Shown here: piece after piece, positions 42,861 through 54,100 of the stretch
How positions within the stretch are numbered: the first letter of the stretch is position 1
How the letters are laid out: each line of letters starts with the position of its first letter
Notes under the pieces: model-generated
The model's input: only the letters and a program-made list of their open reading frames with translations
Databases searched by the model: none
Told to the model about the DNA's origin: nothing
Position numbers and translations under genes: made by a program
NCBI GenBank assembly: GCA_002049455.2
Contig: KV918910.1
Coordinates: 62,001 to 126,000 of the forward strand
Reading direction: 5' to 3'
Source: Porphyra umbilicalis
Lineage: Eukaryota; Rhodophyta; Bangiophyceae; Bangiales; Bangiaceae
DNA: 64,000 nucleotides

Positions 42861-43475
42861 ATGGGCCGCACGAAGTCCCCTGCCCGCCGTAGCGCCTCCC
42901 CCGACCCCGCCCACACTCGCGGCGGCAAGAGCATCGTCGGCCTGAAGGGCATGAAGGGCCAGGCGCGGAACGCCCTGCGCACGAACGGCTTCGCGAGTGG
43001 TGTCCGGGCGGCGCTGGTGCTGTCCGACGCCCGCGCAGCCGCCCAGAGAGGCGGGGCAGCGTCGAGCGCCGGCGGCGCGGCGGCGGAGCACGGGGCTGCC
43101 GAGAGTGTGGCAGCCGCTCAGCGCTCCCTCCACCAGGCGCAGGCGCCGCGCCTCTACGCCGGCGGGGTGAAGAAGCCGCAACGCTACCGTCCCGGGACGG
43201 TGGCGTTGCGTGAGATTCGCAAGTTTCAGAACTCCACCGAGATGCTCATCCCTATGCGGCCCTTCCAACGTGTTGTCAAGGAGATCGCTTTGGGCTACAA
43301 GACCGACCTGCGCTTCCAGTCGACGGCGATTGTGGCTCTGCAGGAGGCGGCAGAGGAGTACCTCGTCGGCGTGATGGCCGATGCCATGATGTGTGCGCTG
43401 CACGGTGAGCGCAAGACTCTGATGATGAAGGACATTGCGTTGGCGCGCCGCATCCGCGGCCCTGACCGCGTCTGA
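42861..43475 (+). CDS. Divergent histone H3 variant with extended tail
   Basis: A nucleosome core histone of 204 residues (canonical H3 has 135). The tail opens [13 protein letters not shown], which aligns with H3 ARTKQTARKS: R2, T3, K4, R8 and S10 are kept, K9 is R. About 70 extra Ala/Arg/Gly-rich residues follow. Then [20 protein letters not shown] rejoins H3 at Gly33, with K36 kept; ungapped, K27 becomes Ala. The fold continues [40 protein letters not shown] and ends [13 protein letters not shown]. By hand count it is about two-thirds identical to animal H3 over the fold. K56 is Asn; K79, C110 and H113 are kept. Loop 1 has canonical length, unlike most CENP-A proteins. No intron. It lies inside the giant element, upstream of the transposase on the same strand. 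Confidence 0.93.
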   Translation: MGRTKSPARRSASPDPAHTRGGKSIVGLKGMKGQARNALRTNGFASGVRAALVLSDARAAAQRGGAASSAGGAAAEHGAAESVAAAQRSLHQAQAPRLYAGGVKKPQRYRPGTVALREIRKFQNSTEMLIPMRPFQRVVKEIALGYKTDLRFQSTAIVALQEAAEEYLVGVMADAMMCALHGERKTLMMKDIALARRIRGPDRV

Positions 43476-43788
43476 CACAATTGTTGGCAAGGTAGTCGAT
43501 GTTGCGCTGTTTCTTCGTTTGCCGTCTCGCGTCATGCATCTGCGCGTGCGTACACCTTTTAACAGAGCCGCGTTCTGTGTGTTTATCACTTTGCGTAGCC
43601 AGGGAGTCACAATCAGATACCTTTACACACTGCCTCACCCATCACACATCTTAATTCTCACGACATCTGGTTGGCGGACACGCCGACTTGGCAATGGCCG
43701 CTGGTGCGGTGTCACCGCGGTGCTTCTCAAGTGGCAGGTCCGCGACAGCTCGACCACGGCAACCGCCACCAGCTGTGGGCCGTGGGGG

Positions 43789-44275
43789 CGGTGGGCGCGA
43801 GAGAAGCAACTCTATCCACTCCGGCGGGCGACATCGTCTTCCTCTGTGTCATGGCCGAGGGAAACAGCCATGACGGTGGCAGCGACTCCGTTGCTCAGGG
43901 GCGTCCGCCCCACCGCGGAGGATGCTGACCTTCGGGGCGCCCAGTTAACGAAAAGGTACGCTAAAGGAGAACGGCTTCCGCTCCGTCGCGTGACAGTGCA
44001 GCCGCTGCAGACGCCTACCGTTGTGCGCCGTGAGGGCGGTCGGCGCAAAAGGAGGCAACTCCTCCCGCTCCGGCCGGCCACGTCGTCCTCCGCTGTATCA
44101 CGACAAAAGGGCGCAGCCATGACGAGAGCGGCGACTCCGACGAAGAGGGGCGTATTCCCCAGCGTCACCGATGCCGACAGGTCGAGAACCCGACGACCGG
44201 CAAGAGAGTCTGTCCATGGAAACAGGCCACCAGCTCCGCAAGATGCTCCTGGAAAACCTGCTCCGACAGCCCAAG
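43789..44275. repeat. Diverged tandem direct repeat, period 244 bp
   Basis: GGGCGGTGGGCGCGAGAGAA at 43789 and GGGCGGTCGGCGCAAAAGGA at 44033 start two related copies. The similarity continues through SHDGGSDS-like and SHDESGDSDEEG-like coding in one frame. The copies have drifted considerably, so the duplication is old compared with the others in the element. Confidence 0.55.
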
Positions 44276-45010
44276 GCCGTGTGGACGAAGCGGGACTGCC
44301 TCGCACGGGTGCAGGCCAGCACTTGCATCCCGCGGTGTAGCTACACGCGCACCCAAATCCAAAAACTGCTGGGTCTACAAAGGGATCACTCCCGAAATCG
44401 TATCTCTTACCCAATGGGCGAGAGATCCTGAGTCCTCTGCAGAGGGGACAAACTTGTTGCTGGTCGCTCGCCGATCCACAACCTCCGCTCCGCGCAAACA
44501 GCACCAATGGAGGACCGACGCTGACGTGCGTCAGGCCATCGGTGAAGGACGCAGTTACTGCGCATCGGGCAGCGGTTCTCGAACAACGGCACTTGCTGCT
44601 TGACGGCGACCGCCCGACATTTTCCATCTACTCTCTGTGAGCCTCACACGAGTGCGCTGTCGGAATCCCCACCCCCCCTAGCACGCTTACCGCAACTCCC
44701 GCACCACCGTCGCTGGCTGTGGCGCGACTCCCCGTCTCCGACTGTGTCGTCGCCTTGTCTGTGCCCTCATACCGCCGCTATTCGGTTCCCTACTACCGAC
44801 GCCCCCCTTCGATTCCGACGGCAGTGCGCTGCCCTGTCAACACCGGACAACCTCCGAGCTCCCCCATCGTCCTCTCGGGCACCATCTGCAGCGAGGCTCT
44901 AGTCCCTGCGTTGGTGCCGTACCTCCGGTCTCTTGACGGCGGCGGGACCACAACGGCCACCTGGTGGCTGCTTCCTTCTCCCACGGCAGTGCCTCCCTCC
45001 AGTCCTCTCC
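44276..45010. other. Region upstream of the transposase
   Basis: A short frame ending at 44431 (METGHQLRKMLLENLLRQPK) looks somewhat protein-like but is not recognised. From about 44640 to 45010 the plus strand is C/T-rich and probably includes the transposase leader. Confidence 0.35.
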
Positions 45011-48000
45011 ATGGCACCGCGCCACCGGTGTCCGCACAAGAATTGTAGCAGGTCATTCCGGTGGAAGGCCGGCCTCGGTCGCCATGTTCAAGTGCAGCAC
45101 CCAGATCTGATGGGCGTCGCGCAGGCTCTGCTTGCCGGTGCGGACGACTCGCAGACCGCCAATGTCTGCGGCAGCACGGCAGCTCATGGCAGAGAGATCT
45201 TCTCCGGCGCTGGCGTTGCGGTGGCAGCACCAAGTGCTGCCGCAGATGCAGACAAGGATGCCAACGAGGGTGCAATGAGCGACGTCGAGGCCGACGGCCA
45301 CAGCGCCGACCTTCGGCGCACCAACTCCTGGACGGGTTCAGATGGAGACGTTCTCAGGACCAGCAGCAGCAGGTCGTCGAGCAGCTCCAGCGTCGCATCG
45401 TCCAGCAGCACAAGCACCTCGACCGACGTTGATCCTACAAGTAGCACCTCGGACGACTACTCATCGGCCGATGAAGTTCCACCCGCTGCTGTCGGCGCCG
45501 GGGACGGGCGGCCAGACTTAAGCAACCTGTTCGTCGAATCATTGCGGGACCAGACGCCGGTTGCGATGCTCGGGCAAATGGAGTACGGCTCGAGATAAGT
45601 GGGCGCGTGCTGCGGTGGTTCCATGAGATGAGGGATGCGGACAGGTCCGCGCCCGTGTTTTCCGGTGACGGGGACATTGCCGACACGGCCCGCTTCGACA
45701 CACCGGCACTGAAGCGCGTATTCTCCGAGGTTTGCACAGCCAACGGCGCAGGGATGAGCCGCAACGAGGCCAGCAACCTCTACGTCATCCTGCGCGCGGT
45801 GGAGACGGCGGCTGGTCCGGATGGAGAAGTCGGCGGCCGCTTCCCCAGCAAGACAGCTTTCTGGAAGGCCATCCGCAACGAGAAGAGGCGGACGCTGGAA
45901 GCCTTGGGCTGGCGGACGGTGCCACTCGTGATCTCCGGAAAGACGTACCATCTTCTCTACCGTGATGCGCTTGACGTGGCTCAGGAGCTTGTGCGGCAAG
46001 TGCGGGTCGACCACCTGCAATGGGACGCCACTGTGCCGGACGACGCAGACAGCAATGAGGACCATGTCTGGACGGGTCCTTTCGACAGCGCCGCCTTCTT
46101 CGAGAACGACAAAGACGTCAGGGAGAAGATGGCGGCTGGCACCAAGGTCCTCGGTCTCTATGCATACTCTGACAGCACCATCCTGACGAGCAGCGGTGGT
46201 ATGTTTATTGCTCTTGAGTCACATGAAGGGGAAGCCTGCATCACTCCTGTCCGTACCCTGGCGAGCTTTGCTCCACTGCGGGGGCGTGGTACCGCATTGC
46301 TGAGCTCTACCAGTTACTGACTCTTGGATGCCACTGACCAATTTCACCCCGATTGCCTGCCTCAGCCGTCTCCGCTTACCCTGTCCGACTGTGTGTCATG
46401 AACATCAAGACCAAGCGCATGCACTGGGTAACAGTTGGGTACATCCCAATGGTGCTGCACAAGTACGAGGGCGGTGCCAAGGAGAAGACGTCAGCCTCGA
46501 AGGCGGAGTTGCTGCAGCGGTCGTTGTATCTCATCTTTGGCCGTTGCATGGAGGCGTCTCACACGGGCTGCCTCATCACCCTCCAGGATGGTACGACGAA
46601 GACTGTGTCACCTCGCCTACTTCTCTACTCTTGCGACTACCCCGAGGAGCGTAACCTGCTGTCCCTCAAACAACACGGCAGCAAGCACGACTGCACTCTG
46701 TGCCTCGCCGACTCCCAGTCATTTTCCGGGAGGCCAGGCCTCAACCAGCGCAAGAGGGACGTCATCGAGACGGTGACGGCTCAACTGAAGGGCGCGTGTT
46801 TGCGTAAGGAGCACGGCGGGTGCGCCGAGGTGAAGGCCATTGAGAAGTCAATGGGTATACACTGCCGGGTCCCCAGTTTGGCGGGGTGGGCAGGGCTGGG
46901 ATCGGGGTGCAAGCACCTCTACCAGGTCACCGGTTTTGACCGGCTTCACGTAAGTGCAATGGTGTTGCCCCGTTGCTTGCCATTGTGGTCTCTCTGTTTG
47001 ATAGCTGACATACGTCCGTGCGCTCCTGAGTAGCATCCAACACGCGTCAACTAACACCCTGTATAACTGCCCACTGCTTTGTGTTATCTATTCGCGGTCG
47101 GTTCCCACCTATCGGCAACAGGTGGTCGATGTGGGTCTCTGCCGTCGCCTCTCGAATGAGGTCCACATGTACGCGGAGCTGGTGGACGACGAGTTTGGGC
47201 TCGCTGAGGGAGCCTCGGCCGCGTCGCTGCGCAGCGCTAACAGGCGCTTTATGCACGCATGCCGAACTAACCCGGTGCCCCACATCACTCCAGGGTACGC
47301 ATTGCAACGGTCTTCAAACGCGCTTGCGGGCAATGGGGGGACGACCTGAGCGGGGGGGGGAGCCGGCGACACACCTGGTGTGGGAGACGTTGAAGATTTT
47401 TGTCCGCCTGCTGTTTCTGGATACTGATTCTTGCTCATGGACATGTGCCGAGCGCTCTCATTGTGACCACGCCTGCTCTCCGTCACTTCCTTTTGTCCTC
47501 CTCTCGCTGTGTGCAGCTACTTCGTGTCGCCTTCAGAGAAGCAGGCCACATTGCGCGGTGCCGAGCACCGGCGCGCGCTCCACTTTCTTCCTTTTGCTGT
47601 GGCTGCCATTCTGGGCGCCGCCGGAAGCAAGTGGAACCACTCCGTCCTTACATGGGCCATGTGTGAGCTCGCGGCGCTGCTACGGGACATCTTTGGCCCT
47701 GCCTGCCTCGGCGGAGGCGTCAAGGTGAAGCGCGCGCGGGAGCTGACTGCCCGTTTGGCCACCTGGGTGCACAGGGACTTCCAGGGACTCTTCGGCCCGC
47801 TTCACACACCCAAGCTACACCGCCTCCTCGCCCATGTGCTCGACGAGCTCCGCATGCGCGGCTCCCTCCTTCTAGGCGACACGGGGATTAACGAGAGCAA
47901 GCACAAGGGGGTCAAGAAGGCCTACACACGCACCAACCGGGGCCGCACGGAGCACGCGCTGCAGATGCTCATGGCGGAGCAAGTCGCTGACGTTTTGTCC

Positions 48001-48894
48001 TGGGAGGCTGCTGACAAGGACGAAGACGATGACGTGGATGTGGCGAACAACGACGACCTCACGGCGGGAGACGGCGCGAACGTCCCGCCACCCCCCCCGG
48101 CTGCTTCCGTAGACGCAGGAGCACAGACGCATCCTGCAGGGTCAGCAACCCCCCGTGGCGCCCGAGTGGGGGCGATACCGGTCGTAGCAGCGGCAGTGGC
48201 AGATCATGCGGCCGCTCCTGGTCCTTGTGCCGCACCTGCCGTCGATGCACCATCCATGAGCAGCCCGCCACGACAGCGCCGCCACGGCGTGCCGATGCGT
48301 GTTGGCGTCATCGCCGCTGAGCGTTCAATTGAGGGCCTCGCGGAGTGCCTGGAGCTGACAAACAACGACGTGCTCACCGTTCCCGTCGGGACCTACTTGG
48401 CGCATGGGACGGCTCTGCGCCGCGGGGGGCAGCGGCGCCAGATCGTCAGGGCGTCTATGGATTACCTCGGCGGCCCGTGGCTCGACTGGGTGGAATACAC
48501 GTCGGCGGATGGCGGCTACCGCGTGGGCCGCGCACGCGTGGTGATAACAGGGATCGGTAAGCGCCCCGTCCGGCTGCTGGTAGTCGAGCGCGCCCGCAGA
48601 GTGCCGGCCGACAACGGGTGCCCCTTTGCGGCGTACAAATGCACGCGCCTTCAATTCGACATGAAGGCATCTGGCGTGACGCCGGCAATTGAGTGCGTGC
48701 CTGTCAACCGTGTCAAGCGCGTGCTCTGCGTGGAACACGACTGGGTGAATTGGGTGTCTTTCTACGGCTTGGAGGTCATGCCGGAGGCAGTGGCGACGAC
48801 GAGGCATGAGACGGCTCGGGCCCGCTTCTTTGTCAATGCTTTTATTATTTGTAGGCGAACCACGTTCTTTAGTGTTCAACCGACCGATGCATAG
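45011..48894 (+). CDS. EnSpm/CACTA superfamily transposase, Plavaka-like, with N-terminal C2H2 finger
   Basis: The probable enzyme moving the giant element. Exon 1 starts at the ATG 45011 with a C2H2 zinc finger (CPHKNC...GLGRHVQVQHPD, residues 7-32), then a Ser/Asp-rich linker. The next part carries LRWFHEMRDADRSAPVF and LGLYAYSDSTILTSSG. After the 46199-46365 intron comes YPVRLCVMNIKTKRMHWVTV, PRLLLYSCDYPEERNLL and CTLCLADSQSF. After the 46950-47121 intron FDRLH joins VVDVGLCRRLSNEVH. The last exon (from about 47517) has SKWNHSVLTWAMCELAALLR, TPKLHRLLAHVLDELRMRG, INESKHKGVKKAYTRTNRGR and a C-terminal part with YRVGRARVVITGIGK. This order matches Plavaka/Tnp2-type transposases. The frame changes near 45,560-45,600 and at the G run near 47,355 are unresolved, so intactness is uncertain. 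Confidence 0.8.
46199..46365 (+). other. Spliceosomal intron in the transposase gene (167 bp)
   Basis: Donor GTATGT at 46199 and acceptor CTGCCTCAG ending at 46365. Splicing joins TSSG to AVSAYPVRLC in frame through the split codon G|CC. Confidence 0.85.
46950..47121 (+). other. Spliceosomal intron in the transposase gene (172 bp)
   Basis: Donor GTAAGT at 46950 and acceptor CGGCAACAG ending at 47121, phase 0. Splicing joins GFDRLH to VVDVGLCRRL, the conserved transposase order. Confidence 0.88.
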
Positions 48895-50254
48895 TCCCAG
48901 CCGGCGTTGCCCCCGCCTTTTCGGCTGCAGTTACTGCCACCGTCGGCGATGGCACTGTCCGTGGCGCCGTGCGCGCTTCGACCCACAGTACGTGCGCGAA
49001 AAAATACCTGTGACCCATGAGAGAAGAACGAACCAGGGTGCGTGGCCAAGGAATAGTCCCGATGGACTCTGGTACATGAATACCTGATGTAACTTTGTAG
49101 AACGCACCGCAGCTTACCTGGCCCAAATAGTCGGGACGACACGACATAGTAACAGTACACGTCGACCGCGGTTTTGTGTGAGGCCAAGAAGACAAATGAT
49201 GGGCCGCTCGAATCGGGGATCGGAGTGGGCGGTCTTGGTGGATGGTGGATCGGGTGCGCGCAGTCGTGAGTCGATGCCGACGGACGGACGCTTGGAGCAG
49301 TGGTGCGACACCAATTTATAGGCCATTGTCGCCGCCGCGCCCCACCCATGACAGGTGACAAGGCGAGGCCCCCCGTGCGCAATCATCCCCAGTCGCGCCC
49401 TATCGTGGATCCTACGGCTGGCGTTCCCCCAACGATGCCGACCCTCCACCTTGAGGGGCACCGCGAACTCACAGCGACTGCGGCAGACGGCTCACGGTGA
49501 CTGCTCATATGGATCGTCTCGCTGCGCTACCACACACGACAGCGATCGTGGCGGTGCGCTGCATCCCTCTGGGTGCCCGCGGTCTGTGCCCTTTGTGTTT
49601 CTTTGAGGCTGCGGTGGCGCTGCGCCTCTGCGCTTCCGCCTCCCCCCCTGGCTGGATGCGTCCCCCCCCGCTTGCTTGCGCGCCCCTGCCCCAATCTGCC
49701 CCCTGTGTGGACAGGGGCGGCAGCAGGCGGCCCCACGCAACCCTCCAGTCGGGATCCTACGACGGCGCGCCGCCCCACACTGCCCCCCCATGGTCCGCCC
49801 CCAGTCTACGGGACCCGCCTCGTCTGTGGAGGCGGCGCACCGCTGTGTGTGCCGGCGGTAAGCGGCGCGCCGCTGCCACACAGGCCATAGTCGGCCGCGG
49901 TGCGATGCCCTCCTTTGGGATCGTGCGGCCCCACCGCACGGGCGATGACTGCTGCTCGTTGCTTACCAGCCATTGGTCCTGGGCGCATCCTGCTCGGAGA
50001 GCGACGGCGGCGCGCCGCTTCGGGCCGGTTGCAGGTTGGAGACTCGTCAGTACTGCGCTTCGTTCAAGGTGCGGCACGGGCGCTCTTCCAGGTTACGTCT
50101 GGTCTTTAAAAGCCTCACGATATCTTGCTTGATTGCCTGGATGTGGTGCTGTGCTTTTGTCTTCGCCGCTCCCTTCCCCTACGCATCCGACACACTGACC
50201 TCCTCCCGTCCCCCTCTCTTCCGCCTGCCCTACAACTTGCCCTACTCAGGCGTC
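48895..50254. other. Non-coding interval inside the giant element
   Basis: No gene supported; short frames only. From about 50110 to 50254 the plus strand is C/T-rich and probably the leader of the next gene. Confidence 0.45.
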
Positions 50255-50664
50255 ATGCATTCTTCTTTCTTCGACACCACTCCATCATCGTCGACGATGT
50301 CGACTGCCGAGGCTCACCGGTGGTCGCGAGGGGCGTGCCACGTTGGCGGCAGTCGAGACGGCCTTGGACCGGTGGCCAATCACACGAGCAAGGCCAGAGT
50401 CGGCTCGCCTCCGTCGTCAGAGAGTGGGGCGGCGGCCTCGTCTCCTCGCCGCCCGGTGGGCGCAAGCACCCGGCGGCTCCAGTTACCGCCGTCGCCGACC
50501 CCGCCGCCGCCACCGCCACCGCCCTCCCGGCAAGGGCTCCTCCTGCCTCCGCAGCCCCGTCGACGCGCTTTCTGCGAACAAGCTCAAGAGCAGGAGGCCT
50601 CGCCGATGGCGACACCTCGCGAGCGGCCGCAACATCCGCCGCCCCCGCCCCCACCGTCGTCCAC

Positions 50665-50702
<38 letters not shown>

Positions 50703-50740
50703 AATCGCCCCCGCCGCCGCCTCCCCCGCCGCCGCCTCCC

Positions 50741-50771
<31 letters not shown>

Positions 50772-51130
50772 TTGCTGCCGTGGATGTCCCCGCCGCCGCC
50801 GCCACGGCGGACGCCGCCTTCTCCTCTGCCGGTGTCGTGTCTGCGGTGTGTCCAGTCGCCCCTGTGCGGCAGATAGCGCCGCGTGCGCGATCAACGGGAG
50901 AGGAGCAGTGGCACTTGGCAAAGGAGACCAGGAAGGCGGCCAAGCGGCGCCTGGACGAGATGGCGTCGGCGGTGCAGCTGCTGGCGGTCGAGCGCCATGC
51001 GGCAGTCAAGCGCCTCGACCGCCAGCACTCAGCCGCCGAGACGGCGCACAAGGATGCCAAGCGTCGCCTCAACCGCGCTGTGGCTGCTATGAAGTCGTTG
51101 TCTGAGGCTTTATTTGACGTGGAAGACTAG
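50255..51130 (+). CDS. Proline-rich protein with C-terminal coiled coil
   Basis: Not recognised. The 291-residue product begins MHSSFFDTTPSSSTMSTAEA. It contains several proline runs, the longest from an uninterrupted CCG repeat near 50,690-50,770, and then a charged helical C-terminus (GEEQWHLAKETRKAAKRRLD, QLLAVERHAAVKRLDRQHSA, ETAHKDAKRRLNRAVAAMKS) with coiled-coil spacing. It ends LSEALFDVED and stop. The Pro-rich arm plus coiled coil suggests a scaffold or self-associating protein (inference). It is followed closely by the FG/Ala-rich reading frame and may even be spliced to it. Start chosen as the ATG after a pyrimidine-rich leader. Confidence 0.5.
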
Positions 51131-51176
51131 CTGTTTGACTGCTGTTGAGAGGGGAGAACTGAATATGGTGACGTAA

Positions 51177-54100
51177 ACGACTCGGGGACTAGCCCCGTTG
51201 CGGGCGGCATTAACGTCTCCAGCCTTCATATCAGAACCGCCGTCGCCCACGCTCCCTCCTCCTCCACCGCCAGATGCACGGACGTCAACGGTGGCCGCTG
51301 CGTCCGCTCCCGCCCAGTCGGACACCGACGCCTGCGCTGTGAGTCGGGCACGTTTTGTGGCGCGAGCCGCCATCGCTTCGGCGGCGGCCGACGCGGCCTA
51401 CCTCGTGGCCCCCGAGTCGCTCGTGGCCGACGCGCCGCCCGCGCCGACGTTGGCCGCCGCCGTGCCGCTCCCAGACGTCGACGGCGGTGGCGGCGGCCCG
51501 CCGCTGCCGTCGCCGCCGCGGCGGCGGCCGTCGCCGGGCGCGGCGGCGGCGGCGGCGGCGGCAGCAGCGGCAGCCGCCGCCGCGCCCCTCCCCGACTTTG
51601 ATGACAGGGACGGTGGGAGCGTCGGCGCGGCGTCGCCGCCGCCGGCGGCCAAGCGCGCGCCGTCGTCGTCCTTGTCAGCGCCTGGCGGTGGGCGCTTTGG
51701 GGCGCCGCCCGGTCGGGCGGATGGGGCGGCACCCGCCGGCGGCTTCCGCGCGGGCGAGCCGGCCGTGGCCACCCTTTCGCTTTCGTTTGCGCACCCGTAC
51801 GGGGCGTCGCCTCCGCCCTTTGGGGCGGCGCCGTCGGCAGGCCGGTTTGGAGGCCGCCAGCCCGCGGGGGCGTCGCCGTCGGTACTGGGCGGAGTGTTTG
51901 GCGCGCCACCGCCGGCGGGCGGCGCGGGCCGCGCACCCGCAGCAGGCGGGATGTTTGCCGGCCTCGGCGCGGCGGCGGTGGCGGCGACCGCCGCGCCGCT
52001 GCCGGGTGGCGCACCGAGCCCGTTGGCGTCGGCACCGACGCTGCCGGCGGGACGCGCTGCACCTGCGGGGGACGGCGCTGACGGCGGCGCCGGGGATGAG
52101 AGGGCGGCCGATGAGGCGGCGGCGACGCGTCGCCCGCCCGTCCGCGCGCGGCGGTCGGCGGCGGGGGCGGCGGCGGCGGCGGCGGGCGCGGGCGCCGTGA
52201 CGCCGCCGCCGCCGCTGCCGTCGACGGCCGTGGCGGTGCCCGGTCGGCCCCAGCGGCAGCCCCCCCCCCACGCGTCCCCCCCCCCACGTTCGCCGCCCCC
52301 CCCCCCCCCCTCTCCCCCCCCTCCTCGAGCCCGACATCACGCCGCGCTCCGCCCTCCGCTCCGTCATTAGTGAGGCGGAGCGGGAGCTCGGGCGCCGGCG
52401 CGGAGCGGGCCATGGAGGGGAGGCTCGAGCGGCTCGCCGCCGCCACGGCGGCCGCAAAGCGGGACGTGACCGCCGCGGCGGCGGCGATTCACGAAGCCGC
52501 GGGCGGCGTGCGCATCGACGTGGCGGCGGCCATGGCAGCCGCCGAGGCGGCCGTTGACGACGCCTCCTACGTGCTCGCCGCCGCCGCGGGAGGCGGGGGG
52601 GGGCGGGGCGCCGCCCTGGAGGGTGGGTGGGGGGGGGACGCCTCCCCCGCCGCGGGTTGGCGCCACCGTTCCCTGGACCCATCGTCGGCGGCGGCGGAGC
52701 AGACGATGGCGGCGGCGGAGCGGGCGGTCGGCGGCGCACTCGACGGCCTCGACGCTGCGGTCGAGGCGCGCCGCCACAACGCCACCGCCGCCGCCGCCGC
52801 GTCGTGGCGGTCGTCGCGGCGGCCGCGCTCCCTCGCGGGCGCCGGGCGGACCTAGCTCGTCAACGTCGCCGTGGCGGGCTCCCGCCGCCACAGCAGCGTC
52901 AGCAGCGTCGGCGGTGGCGGTGGCGGGGGCGGCGGCGGCAGTTGCTGCCCGCTTTGGCCCGTTGGCGTCGGCACCAACGCTGCCGGCAGGACGCGCTGCA
53001 CCTGCGGGGGACGGCGCTGACGGCGGCGCCGGGGATGAGAGGGCGGCCGATGAGGCGGCGGCGACGCGTCGCCCGCCCGTCCGCGCGCGGCGGTCGGCGG
53101 CGGGGGCGGCGGCGGCGGCGGCGGGCGCGGGCGCCGTGACGCCGCCGCCGCCGCTGCCGTCGACGGCAGTGGCGGTGCCCGGTCGGCCCCAGCGGCAGCC
53201 CCCCCCCACGAGTCCCCCCCCCCCACGTTCGCCGCCCCCCCCCCCCCCCTCTCCCCCCCTCCTCGAGCCCGACATCACGCCCCGCTCCGCCCTCCGCTCC
53301 GTCATTAGTGAGGCGGAGCGGGAGCTCGGGCGCCGGCGCGGAGCGGGCCATGGAGGGGAGGCTCGAGCGGCTCGCCGCCGCCACGGCGGCCGCAAAGCGG
53401 GACGTGACCGCCGCGGCGGCGGCGATTCACGAAGCCGCGGGCGGCGTGCGCATCGACGTGGCGGCGGCCATGGCAGCCGCCGAGGCGGCCGTTGACGACG
53501 CCTCCTACGTGCTCGCCGCCGCCGCGGGAGGCGGGGGGGGGCGGGGGCGCCGCCCTGGAGGGTGGGGGGGGGGGGGACGCCTCCCCACTTCGGGTTGGCG
53601 CCACCGTTCCCTGGACCCATCGTCGGCGGCGGCGGAGCAGACGATGGCGGCGGCGGAGCGGGCGGTCGGCGCCGCTCTCGACGGCCACGACGCTGCGGTC
53701 GAGGCGCGCCGCCACACCGCCACCGCCGCCGCCGCCGCGTCGTGGCGGTCGTCGCGGCGGCCGCGCTCCCTCGCGGGCGCCGGGCGGACCGAGCTCGTCC
53801 ACGTGGCCGCGGCGGGCTCCCGCCGCCACAGCAGCGTCAGCAGCGTCGGCGGTGGCGGTGGTGGGGGCGGCGGCGGCAGTCGCGGGGGCTCCCCGTCGCT
53901 GCCCCCCTCCCCCTCCCCGTCCCCCCGTGCACCACCATCCTCTTCAGCGGCGTGCGCGTCCCTGGCCCCGCCGCCCGCCGGCGGTCGTCGGTCGCGGCGG
54001 CCGTGGGTGGGGCGCCGGCCTCCCCGTCCCCGCTCGTCGCCCGCCGCCTGTCGGTCGCGTTGACGGCCGGCGGGTCGCCGGCGCCGCCGTCGCCGCCGGC

